Shown here: positions 30,866 to 59,283 of the stretch, piece by piece
Layout of the letters: each line of letters starts with the position of its first letter
How positions within the stretch are numbered: position 1 is the first letter of the stretch
Assembly (NCBI GenBank): GCA_949318235.1
Contig: OX439137.1
Location: 5,040,641-5,104,640, forward strand
Direction of reading: 5' to 3'
Length of the DNA stretch: 64,000 bases
Origin: Ecdyonurus torrentis
Lineage: Eukaryota; Arthropoda; Insecta; Ephemeroptera; Heptageniidae
Made by a program: the position numbers and the translations under genes
Notes under the pieces: generated by a model
Seen by the model: only the letters and a program-made list of their open reading frames with translations
Told to the model about the DNA's origin: nothing
The model's database searches: none

Positions 30866-31446
30866 AGTTGCGGCTAAGCCACACTTCTACTTTTAGTGTG
30901 TTTTCTTACTTTCACTTATCTACGTTTATCGTGATAGCTATATAGGGTCTATGCATTCATGTTAAAGTCAACGCCATGTTGGATAACTCAATAACATGGG
31001 TGGCATAGGAAAACAAATCATTTTGCCAGTTTAAAAACACTATACAATATTTTTTATAGCATTGATACTGTAAATATGTTGAATTAGTAACTCAAGTATG
31101 TGAGAAAAATAACAAATAACAAAAAATTAACCAAATCCCCAAAGAAAATTGGCATAAATGAAGTTTGTTCTATGCTGAGCAATGTTATGCACTACTCAAG
31201 TATGGCCTCCAAGCGCAATAAATATGGCGTCATCCGCATACACCCTATAGAAAGACGCATCTACATTTATCGCGACAAGAAGTAAAAACACTTCTACATA
31301 GAAAAACAGGTGTAAAAGTATTTTATACCTGTTGTCGCTATAAATATAGATGCGTGTTTTATGGCTATCCCTATGAACGTAAATGTAAGCATACGTGAAT
31401 GTAAGCAAACTGGCCTAAAGTAGAAGTGTGGATTAGCCACAACAGC
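30866..31446. mobile_element. Foldback element with GGCTAAGCCACACTTCTAC ends
   Basis: The left arm GGCTAAGCCACACTTCTAC pairs with the right arm GTAGAAGTGTGGATTAGCC. Further inner arms pair around CTACATTTATCGCGACAAG and TTGTCGCTATAAATATAG. The short frames in it are by-products. Confidence 0.8.
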
Positions 31447-31919
31447 ATCGATATGTTAATCCTATATATGGATAATATTGATATGTTATTAAATATCTTT
31501 TATATATATCTTTTTTTTTGTATACAAATTACGATGGGCACGAGACTAAATGTAAAGTAAAATCAATTTTCATATTCTCGCGAGTGACTTTATATTCTTT
31601 ATAGTTTAAAAAATCTTAATGGACCTAAAAATTAGAAATTCACATATATATTATATAGATTCAGGACAATACCCTCTTTAAGAATATGCAATAAAATTCA
31701 CTCCTTAATATTTTCAGTCTTCCTCATTATTGCATTGTGTGCTTTGTATGAACAGAATTTTGTAACAACAATTATATATTTAATTAAAGTCTAATATAAA
31801 TTTAAGGAATAATATAACACCACTAATAATAATAATAATAAAATATGGATTTTATTTTGTTTTGTTTTGCAATTTTAAGTATAAAATACATTTCTATATT
31901 AAGATTAAATGTAAAGAAC

Positions 31920-31950
31920 GGATATTTGTGTTTTCATATCCTTCCTTCTA
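31920..31950 (+). promoter_or_regulatory. Array-wide 5' motif, B1 copy
   Basis: TTTGTGTTTTCATATCCTT; the motif starts 101 bases before the B1 ATG. Confidence 0.6.
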
Positions 31951-32020
31951 TATGTAAATAGTTAGTATAATATATTTTGTAATGCATAGCATTTAGCACA
32001 CGTAAATATAGATTTGAATA

Positions 32021-47467
<15,447 letters not shown>

Positions 47468-47699
47468 ACGTAGCATTACTTAAATATTATATTAATAAGG
47501 AAACGAGCTTGTTATTATTATTAACACTGAAATGTTATATACATTACATATATATTATGTTATTTTGCCTATAAATAATATTAATTTAAATCATAACAGT
47601 TTGCTATATCTAAACAATTATTATTTTAATAATGGTACTATAGTTTTTTTATATTAGATAATTCTTACTTATCCTGTTTAACTTAAACTACTTATTCAG

Positions 47700-47705
47700 A
47701 ATAAA
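47700..47705 (+). terminator. B1 candidate polyadenylation signal
   Basis: AATAAA about 235 bases after the stop. Confidence 0.4.
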
Positions 47706-48018
47706 ATAATTTATTTTGCAATAATATTTTCAATATTAATGTTTAGAATTTTTCAAATGTCATCATCAATGTTTAATTATTTACATAATCATTTTCAAAT
47801 TAGAAAATATTTAAATTGACTCTCCTTATACTGATAATTTTGTTGCTATTAAAATAAGTATGATAATGTTACTTTTAGATTTCTATATTCATTGCATTAT
47901 AAGTAAATATATTAATATTTATTACTTAAATAACTAATTACAAATTTCAAAATACATGTATATTTTTATAATATAAATTTACTTTTCTTTTAATTTAGAT
48001 AAGTGAAAAACGTAAAGC

Positions 48019-48124
<106 letters not shown>

Positions 48125-48129
48125 TTATT

Positions 48130-48690
48130 TATTTTTATTTTTCCCTCATATATACAATTCTTACCTTAAAGTATTAAAAAAAAATAAAGAATATAAAAAA
48201 AAAAAAAAGAAAACATAAAGTAATAATTATATACAAAACAAAGGGGCAAGGATATGTATACTGTAGCACTATATAGCACCATACATATAAGTTTTGACAC
48301 TTTTGCGGCATACAATCCTGAAATTAAAACAATATAAAATATACTATAATGGGACAATAACACCATAAGTGATAGTCATAATATATATATAAAAAAAACC
48401 TACCATAAGTGATAGTCATAATATATATATAAAAAAAACCTATGTACTCTTCGGTAGTTAATATACGTTTTTTTAATGCTAAAGAGAATGAATTAAGAGT
48501 TTGTAATTTAATATTATTATAGGAATGCTGTTCCACTGAGGCACAGTTCTACACAAAAATCCTTTTTTATATAATTCAGTCCTTGCCATTGGTGGAACTA
48601 GTCTATGTATGCCCTCCTGACCTCTGATCTTTCCACCTTCACGAATACCTGCAGTAATATTGCTATCAGTGATGCCACTGAAACATTTAT
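48130..48690. mobile_element. Unclassified repeat with 40-base tandem pair
   Basis: A stretch not found behind A1 and ending in TCAGTGATGCCACTGAAAC; probably a retroelement fragment. It contains two 40-base copies of CATAAGTGATAGTCATAATA followed by TATATATAAAAAAAACCTAC (48364 and 48404). Confidence 0.4.
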
Positions 48691-48694
48691 ATAT

Positions 48695-48761
<67 letters not shown>

Positions 48762-48777
48762 ACTCTGTATTAAAAAG

Positions 48778-48812
<35 letters not shown>
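48690..48812. repeat. (TA)n tracts around GACTCTGTATTAAAAAGG
   Basis: Two TA tracts, each followed by a copy of GACTCTGTATTAAAAAGG. Confidence 0.93.
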
Positions 48813-48816
<4 letters not shown>

Positions 48817-49337
48817 ACTCTGTATTAAAAAGGTGTACAAATTTATTAAGATGTAACTATCTAAAAAATGTAAATCTTTAACATTTTTTATTTTTGGCTA
48901 ATAGAAGATGTGCTAAATAATTGTATTTCCTTGCAAAGTTTAAAAAATGCAAAGACGTAAAAATAAGATTCCATACGACCTACATAGACAACATTACAAT
49001 AGGGTAAATGAATCAAGATAAAAAAAATCGGCTAATCTCTTTATAGGGACTGCAGATTGCCCTTTAAAACTAACTTTTAGATGTGATTATTGGTTATTAA
49101 CGATTTTTTTAAATGCCAGTTAATAATTAAAATAACTGCCAGATTTAATTGCAATTAATCATGTTAAAAAAAATCTCAATCCAAATGTATAAAGTTAGTC
49201 ACAATTGATAATTTTTAGTTTCAACAACGAATTGTTATTGTATAATATAGAATTATTATTATTTTTTAATTAATTCATATTGATAAAATATGCTATTAAT
49301 AATTTCTTCTATAAATATTTTTTGTATATAGATATTA

Positions 49338-50084
49338 CGCTAGCCACGCGTCTAAATAGGGTAAACGCAAAAATAATAATAATCAAAAAATCATAATCTT
49401 TTGATTTGTGTATTATGCACCTTTCACGCACGTCACGAGTGGTGTGTAAGCATTGAGTGCTTCTGTCTACTCAAAATGCGGAAAAGGAAGTGCCAGAAAA
49501 GGAAACCACGTGACGGTAAAAGTGGGAGAAAGCTTGGTGCCACCAGCCAGCCAGCAGCAACATAACCTTGAGCTACCTCCCACTTTTACCATCACGTGGT
49601 TTCCTCTTCCGGCACTTCCTTTTCTGCATTTTGAGTAAACAGAAGCACACATTGCTAACATATAGGCCGTGAAAGGTGCATCCGGTATGCAACTATAACT
49701 ATACACAGTTTATACACACACTGATCTATACTGACTGCTTCTGTTTACTCAAAATGCGGAAAAGGAAGTGGCTGGAAAAGGAAACCACATGATGGTAAAA
49801 GTGGGAGGTAGCTCAGGCCTAGCTTGCTGCTGACACTAACTTTTCTCCCACTTTTACCGTCACGTGGTTTTCTTTTCCGGTCACTTCCTTTTCCGCATTT
49901 TGAGTAAACAGAAGCAGTCAAGGTTAGCTTGCTGCTGGGACGAAGTTTTCTCCCACTTTTACCGTCACGTGGTTTCTTCTTCCGACACTTCCTTTTCCGC
50001 ATTTTGAGTAAACAGAAGCACACATTATAATAGAGTAAACAACACTCGCAAAAATATTTAAATTGCATTTACCGCATTAGACGT
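49338..50084. mobile_element. Inverted-repeat element with CACGCGTCTAAAT ends, B1 flank copy
   Basis: Same termini as 15433-16490. Its interior is replaced by the palindrome cluster 49457-50022. Confidence 0.75.
49457..50022. mobile_element. Cluster of nested palindromes with TGCTTCTGTTTACTC ends
   Basis: Three units: palindrome 49457-49648, palindrome 49733-49920, and a single arm 49921-50022. Each arm reads TGCTTCTGTTTACTC, AAAATGCGGAAAAGGAAGTG, CCACGTGACGGTAAAAGTGG. The open frames here simply mirror each other. Confidence 0.88.
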
Positions 50085-50569
50085 GCTAGTGATGCATTAT
50101 TTATGAAAAAATTTCTAAATATAATAAATATGCATTTCCTTCAGAATAAAAATACTATTAAAATTTAAATATTTATCTCATATTATACTATTTACTTTAT
50201 TATATTTTAAATGTAATTAAAAAATGGTTTTTATTTATCCTTTATTATAAATGTAAATATACCAATATATAAACATAGAATAAGCCTTTTTGTTTTCCTT
50301 TCTTCACAATATCTTCTTAGAATATGAAATTAAACTAATTTCCAAACTAAATTTTAAATTTAGGACTAAAATAATAATAATAATTTAGTTAATCTTAACG
50401 TTTCTCAAGAAATCAAAATAGATAAAGAAACTCAATATAAAATTATTAATTTTAATTTCAAACAATTCTCAATATATGAAATCTAGATTTTATTTATATG
50501 TCATTATTATTGTTTTTAAGTTAAAACATTTTGTATATCTCTAAGTGACGAAGCACATAAAAACTTAAT

Positions 50570-51022
50570 TTAAGGGGGGGGGGGGGCGTTAAATACGCAC
50601 CAAAAAAGCACCACCTTTTGAAGGATATATGAACTTAATTTTGATTTTAACAACAATTCAGCATGAAGTTAGTTGAAATTTTTGCTCAAAATTACCCCAG
50701 TCCAGCGTCTGCATCATTGCAAGGCTCCGTAAAAGTTTCAGGAAATTTAAAGGAACCCTGATTGATTTTTATGTGCAGCAAAAAAAAAAAAAATTTAAAC
50801 GCTTTAAGCGCCATCTTGTATCAATTATATGCATTAAAAATCTTTTCAGTTTTAAGGGTTAAACCACCCCTAAAAGTATTTTGATAATATAATAAAAAAT
50901 TGAGTACAAGGCTGAACCACGTCTTCAGTGCTGGCGACAATTTGGATGTTTCAACTCAAAAAGTGTGGGCACCAAAAATTAATTTAAAACCACCATTGCA
51001 TCAATTTAACGCCACTCCTTAA
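50570..51022. mobile_element. MITE with TTAAGG...GGCGTTAAAT ends
   Basis: Termini pair (GGCGTTAAAT against ATTTAACGCC). Absent from the homologous A1 flank near 17010. The left end carries a 13-G run. Confidence 0.72.
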
Positions 51023-51271
51023 AATAGTACTTTAACTTACAGTATCGTGCAATATTCTTAATAAATAAACAATAAACCTAATCTTTATTTAAAAAATATT
51101 AAATTTAACTCTTTATTTAAATATATCATAAAATTGTTTCATACAATTTTCTTTAATGATAACAGTTTAGAGACATTAAAAAAAGTACAAGCTTTTTTAC
51201 TAATTAAATTAGTGTCTTTATTCCAAAAAGTATATAAAAAATATACTTCTCTAAAAGGATAATGTTAAAGC

Positions 51272-51615
51272 TTAAAGGAATAGACCAGAGAAAAACATAA
51301 GCATTTATATCACAAAAAACTTGATGGGATTTACATAAATAACATTAGTTTGTCTCAAAACCCAACAGTAGCTCCGTAGCAGTGATCTGAAAATTCGATT
51401 TATGCAACCCGCACAACATTTTGATACTAATTTTTGCATGTTTCTGACCTCATAAACTTTAATTTTTACACAAATTGCATATTTTACAGTTTTGTCACGC
51501 TCTCTCTTGGGTTTTACATACAAATTCTGGTAAAAATTGTCATCAGTTTTGAAGATCCCATTTTGTGTTTATTCAATTAAAAGCACATATTGCTTTTTGT
51601 GGTCTATAGCTTTAA
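51272..51615 (+). mobile_element. MITE M1, copy 8
   Basis: TTAA-bounded, 344 bases, complete. Confidence 0.88.
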
Positions 51616-51971
51616 TGTTTAGTTAACTGGTTATTTCAACTTATTTCTATAATATAGATTCACAACGTTGCAAAAAGTAACGCAATAGTTATTGATTAAC
51701 ATCAATTATAATAAACATAACAATAACATTATTTCTAAAAATCATTTTAACTTTATACTGACTTAAAAAAAAAATCCAAACACAATTCCTCTTCATGGTA
51801 TTGCTGACTTTTTTCACAACATTTATATATTTATTTAAAGGCTAATAAAATTATTAGGAAAGTTCGCTAAACCACTGATAATAATAATAACATGGATTTT
51901 AAATGATTTTATTTTATTTTGTAAGTTAAAGTATAAACAGCAATTCTATATTAAGATTAAATATAAATAAC

Positions 51972-52006
51972 GGATATTTGTGTTTTCATTTCCTTCCTTT
52001 TATATA
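51972..52006 (+). promoter_or_regulatory. Array-wide 5' motif, B2 copy, overlapping a TATA-like sequence
   Basis: TTTGTGTTTTCATTTCCTT; the motif starts 103 bases before the ATG and runs into TTTTATATAAG. Confidence 0.55.
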
Positions 52007-52074
52007 AGTAGTGAGTATATCATTTTTTTTTCTTTTGTGATGCATATTAGAATAGAAGTATATAAGTTTAAATA

Positions 52075-52135
52075 ATGTTCAGTCGTATTGCCTTGATTAT
52101 TTTTTTAACTTTGATTTCTCAGCTTCAACATGTTG
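52075..52135 (+). CDS. B2 exon 1: signal peptide
   Basis: MFSRIALIIFLTLISQLQHV; donor GTAAGT. Confidence 0.84.
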
Positions 52136-55100
52136 GTAAGTGTATTATTATACGATTATAACTCGTATAATAATTATATTAATAAATCGTATTACGTTAT
52201 ATAGTTGCATTTTGAGAATATCAACTATATACTCAGTTTTTGTGTAAAAATTGTACAAGAATTAAATAAAAAAATTGTATTTTTTTAAAGAAATTGTGAA
52301 TATTTTTTTCTTAAATATAAGCAATGATTTTGCAAATTATATTGTTTAATATGTAAATTAATATATGCATTTTTTTTAATAAAACATACTAATATATATA
52401 TTTAATTTTATAAGTAAAACGTTTTTTATTATAAATGTTTTTTATTTAATATATTGAGATATCTGGTACTGATTATAATATAATTGACTACAATTAAATA
52501 CATTCTTAAGAATAGTATTCTTAAATACTCCATTAAAGCTTAATTTTTATTATATTTTAATCGTAACTATAAAGTAGTTAGAAAATAATAATTACACAGA
52601 AAGCTTTTTTTTTTTAATATTATAACACAAATGCCACTTAATTAGTACAACATAAATATATGCATTAAAATGTTGATGTATTTGCAAATCATGTTATATT
52701 TAACAAATTGTTTTAAAACTGTGCTAGCATAATAATGTTAAACATATATATTTTTGCCGGTGTTATTAACCGAGGTGGAATAACTGATAGTGAGTATACA
52801 GTAGACATCCTTGCGCTTTTTCGCCATGTTTGTGGTGCATAATGCATTGTCCAGCATAGGGTAAACATCATTTCTCCTAATTTTTAACATAAAAAGAGTT
52901 TATTTCAACTAAAAGAATTTTTCTCATATTCTTCATGCATATTAGGAGCTAGAAATAAGGTTTTGATTGAGGTTTGAAGCTTCTTTTGCTATTAAAAAAA
53001 AAATAAAAATGACGAATTTCCTATGCTGGCTTATGTGTTCCTGACCAACAAAATGGTGGCTCTTAAATATGAGTGCAACCGGTCTATAGATACAGCAGCT
53101 GACTCGTAAATGTGTACTCCTCATCGAGTGCAATTTATTACAATATACTTAAGGCAGGAAATCAGGTACTGCGGGATTTTACTAAAAAAAAAAAAAAAAA
53201 AAAGACGAAAAAAGACGAAAAAAGAAAAATCTAAAATTTTGCACATTAATACATTAGGATAAGGTATCTTCAAAAATATAATAATAAACTAAGCAGTCAC
53301 ATGCTAGATTTTTAATTATGATTTTTAGAAGTTTTAGTTTCATTAGAGCCCATGTTAATTTCAATAATTATTTTCTCTCTTATCTGATGGTAACGATTTC
53401 TGAACATTTTATCATTTTAATCATATTATATTATTAACTTTCAAATGGCATCATAAATTTTTTAAGTTTTCTTTTTAAAGTTGGAGATACATGTCATCTG
53501 AATACAACCCTTAATTGAAGTACAACTGACTTGAAAGTACAGTACGTGGCGTGAGGTTACACGCATTGTAGATCAACTAGCAGCATTTAGAAACAGCACG
53601 ATTTCAGATCGTGCAGCCTGTTTCCAAGTGTTTTTCTAAGCAGTCCTAATTACGGGCCATATATTTAGTCCATATTGTTGGTTTGTGTGCGTGGTTTTTC
53701 TTGCAAAACTTTGATGAGACTTTGTTTTGATGGCATGGTAAAGTTGTAGCATTAAAGAATAAAGACGTATAAAATGTAAAAATGTATATAGCCATCTTTT
53801 AGCATAAAATATAAATGAAATTCAAATTTGCTCTATAGTACTTTTAATAAAATTACTAGCTTGGTTTAAGTTATTAGTAAAATAATCAATGACTATTTTA
53901 TTGATTAAAACTTGAAAATAAAACTGAATGAGCATGGTAAAGGTGTAGGTTGAACGAGAATGGATGTGAGTTTGTTTTCTTAGTTTGTAAATGTGGCTTT
54001 TTCTGAGACTACTGTATGGTATGCACCCAATGCGTTATGCATATATGCGTGATACCTGTATCACACGTGAAAAAGTAAAATAGAGATTTTTAGGCAGATG
54101 TCTGGAGATGACTCCAGACAGTTCTAGCCCACGACAAGTTAAAAGAACACGTATATGCTTGGGCTTATTCTGTTATGTGGCATATAACTCATTTTTCTTT
54201 AACTTACTGGAATTTTTTTTAAAGTTTCAGAAAGAAATAAAAGAATAAATGAAGGCACATGTTCAGTGTTGCCAAATTATGAAGATTCGCACTGCAAAAA
54301 AATAAGTAAAACAATTGAATCTTCAGATGATACAGATGCAATCTGTACCTGTAAAGCAAGTTGTCAAATATATTTTGTCCAGTGCAACGAAACAATTGGT
54401 ACATGGAAGCGTACCGAAAATATTTGTAAAAGTATGTACTAAAACTAAACCTCGCACTCTTATTCATATACGTTTTAAAAATGACGAATCTTTACTAATT
54501 TTATTCATTTATTTTCAATGAATGATTAAAAATTGAATACTTAAAACTTTTAATAACAACCTAGTTTATTATTTTCTTAGCTACTGTTGTTTTAATTTAA
54601 AAATATCAACATTTAAGGATTGTCACTTTTATATTGTATCTAATATTCAAATTATAGTTTTTCCAAAGTTTATTGCTCTGTTATTTAGTACAAACCAAAT
54701 TTTAACTTGTTTTTTGAGGGGGTGTTGAGGGGAGTTTGCTGCTGCTTATTGTCATATGTTAATTTACACGTTATTATTCTATATTTATGTATTAAATAAA
54801 TAAATAAATAATAATAATAAAGATTCTATTGAGTAAATATAATACCATACAAACATTGCACATCGTCAAAAGAGTTGCTCAACAGGAGATCAAAAAAGGC
54901 AAAGCCCATACAAAATTTGATATCCAAAAATAGAAAAGAGATATAATATAATACAAAGACATATTTTAAACTAGATAATTGTATCCACATATCATATTAA
55001 ATTTTGCTTTAAATTCAGATATGATAATAGCATTTTTTTAATGTTTTTAGAATTTTTTAAGTAATATTGATAAAATATTTAGTTATAATTTTTATTAATA

Positions 55101-56620
55101 ATACTTTTATTCATTATTTGCAGCTTCTGGTTATAAAAAGAAGAAAGAACTTCATGTCCACTTTTATCTAAATAGCATTGGTGACTCTAGAGTAGACTAC
55201 AGTTATTCCTGCAGTGAGGGTTACAAACTGTCCGGTGCAAGTAGTAGCACTTGTATAAACGGAACTTTCAGCGCTAAAGAACCAAAGTGTCAAGAAATAG
55301 GTAAATATTAATATTTATTTTATTACCTTATAAATATTTATTATCATAACCTGTAAGTATATTTATATAACATATAATTACAAGATTGCCTCTGCAATTT
55401 ACAGTTCTTTGTACTCTAAAACGTCTAGCAAAAAATGTTATGATGTATACAGTAGATTAAAACATATTGTAAAGCATAATTTGTGATTTGTTACCTCATT
55501 TTTGGTGTAATTATTATGATTTTAATCTGTAATTTTTTAAAATTATTGTTTAAAAAGTTGGGTGACTGACTTATATCTCACAAACTAGACGGTCGCGAAT
55601 TATTATATAAACACAAAATAAAGAAAAAATGGTATACTTAAAAGCTTAGTTACGTCATACATGTGAAAACTCGATCAAATATTTAAGTTATTCCACTTTA
55701 AAGATAACATGTAAATGTGTAAATTGATATTTAAGTGACAAATTTTAGTTACATTAAAAACTTTTCTAAAATAAAATAATATTATTAAAACTTTTTTCTG
55801 TACAAAAAATTTTATTTTAAATTTAGTCGATTTTATTTGAAAATTATATTGTTTGTTTTGTTGGAAATAGTGAATAAAAATTATTGTGAAAATATAGTAC
55901 TTCTTTTGACGATTTTCGGTCCAAGTCGGTCACCTTCTACTTTAATACTGTATATGTTATAGGTACACACATTAATAATATAGATTCTCCAGTTGTACCA
56001 GGACCAGATGAAACTATAAAATTCCTCGTCTGCCCTAGTTCTACAGTTGGTTCTTTAAATGTGATTTGCAATGATATAGATACAAGTTATAAGTCCAACT
56101 ATTTTTCTGGAAAAAAGTTTGAATGTACTTGTAAATCTAACTGTAGAAGTTTTACTTTAGAATGTTTAAATGATGGTAGCTGGCAGAAAGATAAATTATC
56201 GTATGATCCTTGCAAAGGTAATGTATATAAACGTCTAAAATCTTTTTGTGAGATATATTTTTTTTTTCTTCTAAGAATTCTTAAAATTTTGTAGAACAAA
56301 AAGTCTACCTACTAATTTTTTTGGAGTTACTGCTATTTTTACTTATTTATACAGTGTATATAACTATATACAATAAAAACTATTTATATTTGAAAATAAT
56401 ATTTTTGCATGTTTAGGATTTATAGATTATGTAAATGAAGGTCTTTATCAAGTATTGTATACCAATAATTCACAAATATTTAAGTGCACAAGTGATGCAA
56501 GTGGTGGAAAACAAGAAATTCCATGTATTGATGGAGTATTGCAAGGAAAAGTGAGCAATTGTGATGCAGGTATCAATACAGGTAATAATGATAATATTAT
56601 CAGGCGTTAGGTTTGTTGCG

Positions 56621-56652
<32 letters not shown>

Positions 56653-59246
56653 TATTTTTTTTAGGAAGATTGTGTGTCAATATTAGTATAAAGATCTCTA
56701 CACATTATAGCAAAATTTCTTGATTTTAACTACCATTGATTTAACTATTTATTGTTCAATGTTATAAAAAAAAATGAGTAATTTTCCTGTTTTATTGTCT
56801 AAGTTCTAGCTTAATAATTGTATCTGTAAATAATTATAACTAAGTAGAACACCTTGAAAAAAAAAACTTGTTTAATATCCTAATATACCTAAATATCAAC
56901 GTTGATTTGGCAGGGGTCATTGATTTCTAATTTATTTTCCATTTACAAAATGGCAGATACGGGTAAATGACGTCAAAGCTCACTTGTTTCCACGCGTGTA
57001 GACCAGTGACCTATGACGTCATAAAACCGTATTAGCTATTTTGTAAATGGAAAATAAATTAGAAATCAATGACTCTGGCCAAATCAACGTTGATATATTT
57101 AGTTATGCTAGGATATTAAACAAGTATCGCCTTTAAGTATCCCATATTATATCATAAAATCGTCTCTTATGATAATTTTGTATATTCTTGATAAAATTAA
57201 TATGTTGTATATCTGTTAATTAAAAATGTAATTTTCTGGTCAAGGTTCATATAATACGGTTGATAAAACAGTGATGTGCCTTAAATAAAGTTTTTCTATT
57301 TTATTTTTTATTATACAATTAAAACATAAGGAAATGTCATTTAAATGCAACTTCTTTTTTTTCCTTCAAAATTGTTACAATCTATGTTTATTTGATATGT
57401 TTATTGTTGTTAATCTTAGGATTTTACTTGGTTTTTCAGGCACTCATAACACATTTAAAAGATTAACATTATATTGTATATACATTTTACTTACAAACAA
57501 TACTGTATATAAGGTTAATCAAATAAGCAACAAAGTAAAATGCAATAGGAAAAAAAAAAAAAAAAAAAAAAAAGAGCAATTAAGAATTCATATCATATAA
57601 ATTAATGAAAGTTAATAACAATATTATCTTATATTTGGCACCAATGGTAGAGAGTAAAAGACGGAGCGTTACAGACTTAATAATAACAAATTCATATTTT
57701 TACAGAAGTAAAACGTACAACTAAGCAATGTGAAATACCAAAAATTAAAAAGACAGTGATAAATTGTGTATATGATGAACTTAAAATATATCATCCCGGA
57801 GATGAGCTTTCTTGCTCATGTTTATGGAACTGTAAGCCAGCAAAACTATTCTGTGACAAAAGAGGAAAGTGGAATTCTGAAAATGGGCATTTAGAGCATT
57901 GTCGAGGTAAAAATTAAATGTTTTACATAATCTTAGTAATAGTGCATAGACTTTATAATTTTTACTGTCTCTTTTACCACGTTTGGGTAGATCCAGCATA
58001 AATACTACAAGTATAAGCTTTATTTTAGTATAGATTTTTGAGCAAATTTAAATGGTTAGTTTAACTTGCTTTTAGTGCTTAGTTTAACAGATAGCTGAGG
58101 TAATGCATGAACATTATGGAGGAGATCAACTATGCACTATGTACCGTAGAGACGTTTTATTATAGACAAAAAGGCGCTAGGCCCACAGCTGCATATTAAA
58201 ACATGTTTCTTAATTTATTCTACAATTTAAAACACTTCAAAAGCACAATTTTTATGCCCATTTTGGGTTAAATGATTTAAATATTTATTTTAAATGAACA
58301 CTGCTATATATGCAACTAAATAAAGAATAATATTATTTAAATCTCTCTTTTTATTTATTTAAGTAATTTAAAAGAATAAATTGGAGTAGGATTATTATAA
58401 AAAGAGTATATTTTTGGTAAAAATGTGAGGTTGGAATTTTTAAATATATTTAAAAATTAATAATCAGTACACTTTATGTCTCGGAAAAAATTATTGTTTG
58501 TATGAAACATTATTTGTTTTTAATACTATTATTTCTGGTTACTAAATTTTTGTAATAATTTTTACAATATTTTAATTATTATTTTGTTGTATTTTTCAAA
58601 GACCAGTATTGAAATCAATATACCTGAATTTTCTTATTGTGCTTGTAAACATTTGTTATTATAACTTGTAAGAAAAAAAAAACTTTCCAAATATTTATTT
58701 TATTTTCTTATCCATTGGATTACGGAAACTTTGTCAATATTATCTCCCTAGCTTATAACTTACAAAATTAATGATTTATACAAATATTGAAATTTCATAA
58801 TGGTGCTATTTTTACCAGATGATAATTTCACAACAAATTTGCAAGATGGATTATTGAATGTAAACTTTACTAATGCCACATACCATTATGCATGTGAAAA
58901 TGGATATAAGCTTATAGGACAGTCAGAGCTTATTTGTAATGCTACATATGGAAAACTAATTGGAAGACAACCGATATGTTTAGGTAAGCTGAAATAATAT
59001 AATTCAAAATAATAAGATGCATAATATGCGGGTGATTTAAAAGAAATAGTAATTTATTGATTTGCATACTGATAAAGTAAAAGAGTATTAATTTTTGTCT
59101 GGTATTTGGCACCAGTAGAAGGAATAAAATATTGAGAGAGAGAGAGAGAAATAGAGAGAGAGAGCTTCAGACCTGACATTAATAAATTCAATTTCACTGT
59201 GTTAAACGTACCGCTTATCATTGCAAAATACCAAGAATAAAAAAAG

Positions 59247-59283
<37 letters not shown>

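Noticed and set aside
31100..31408. Frames of 61-70 residues on both strands
   Set aside because: Inside the foldback element 30866-31446.
49453..50068. Several KCGKGS/PHFE frames on both strands
   Set aside because: They are mirror translations of the palindrome arms.
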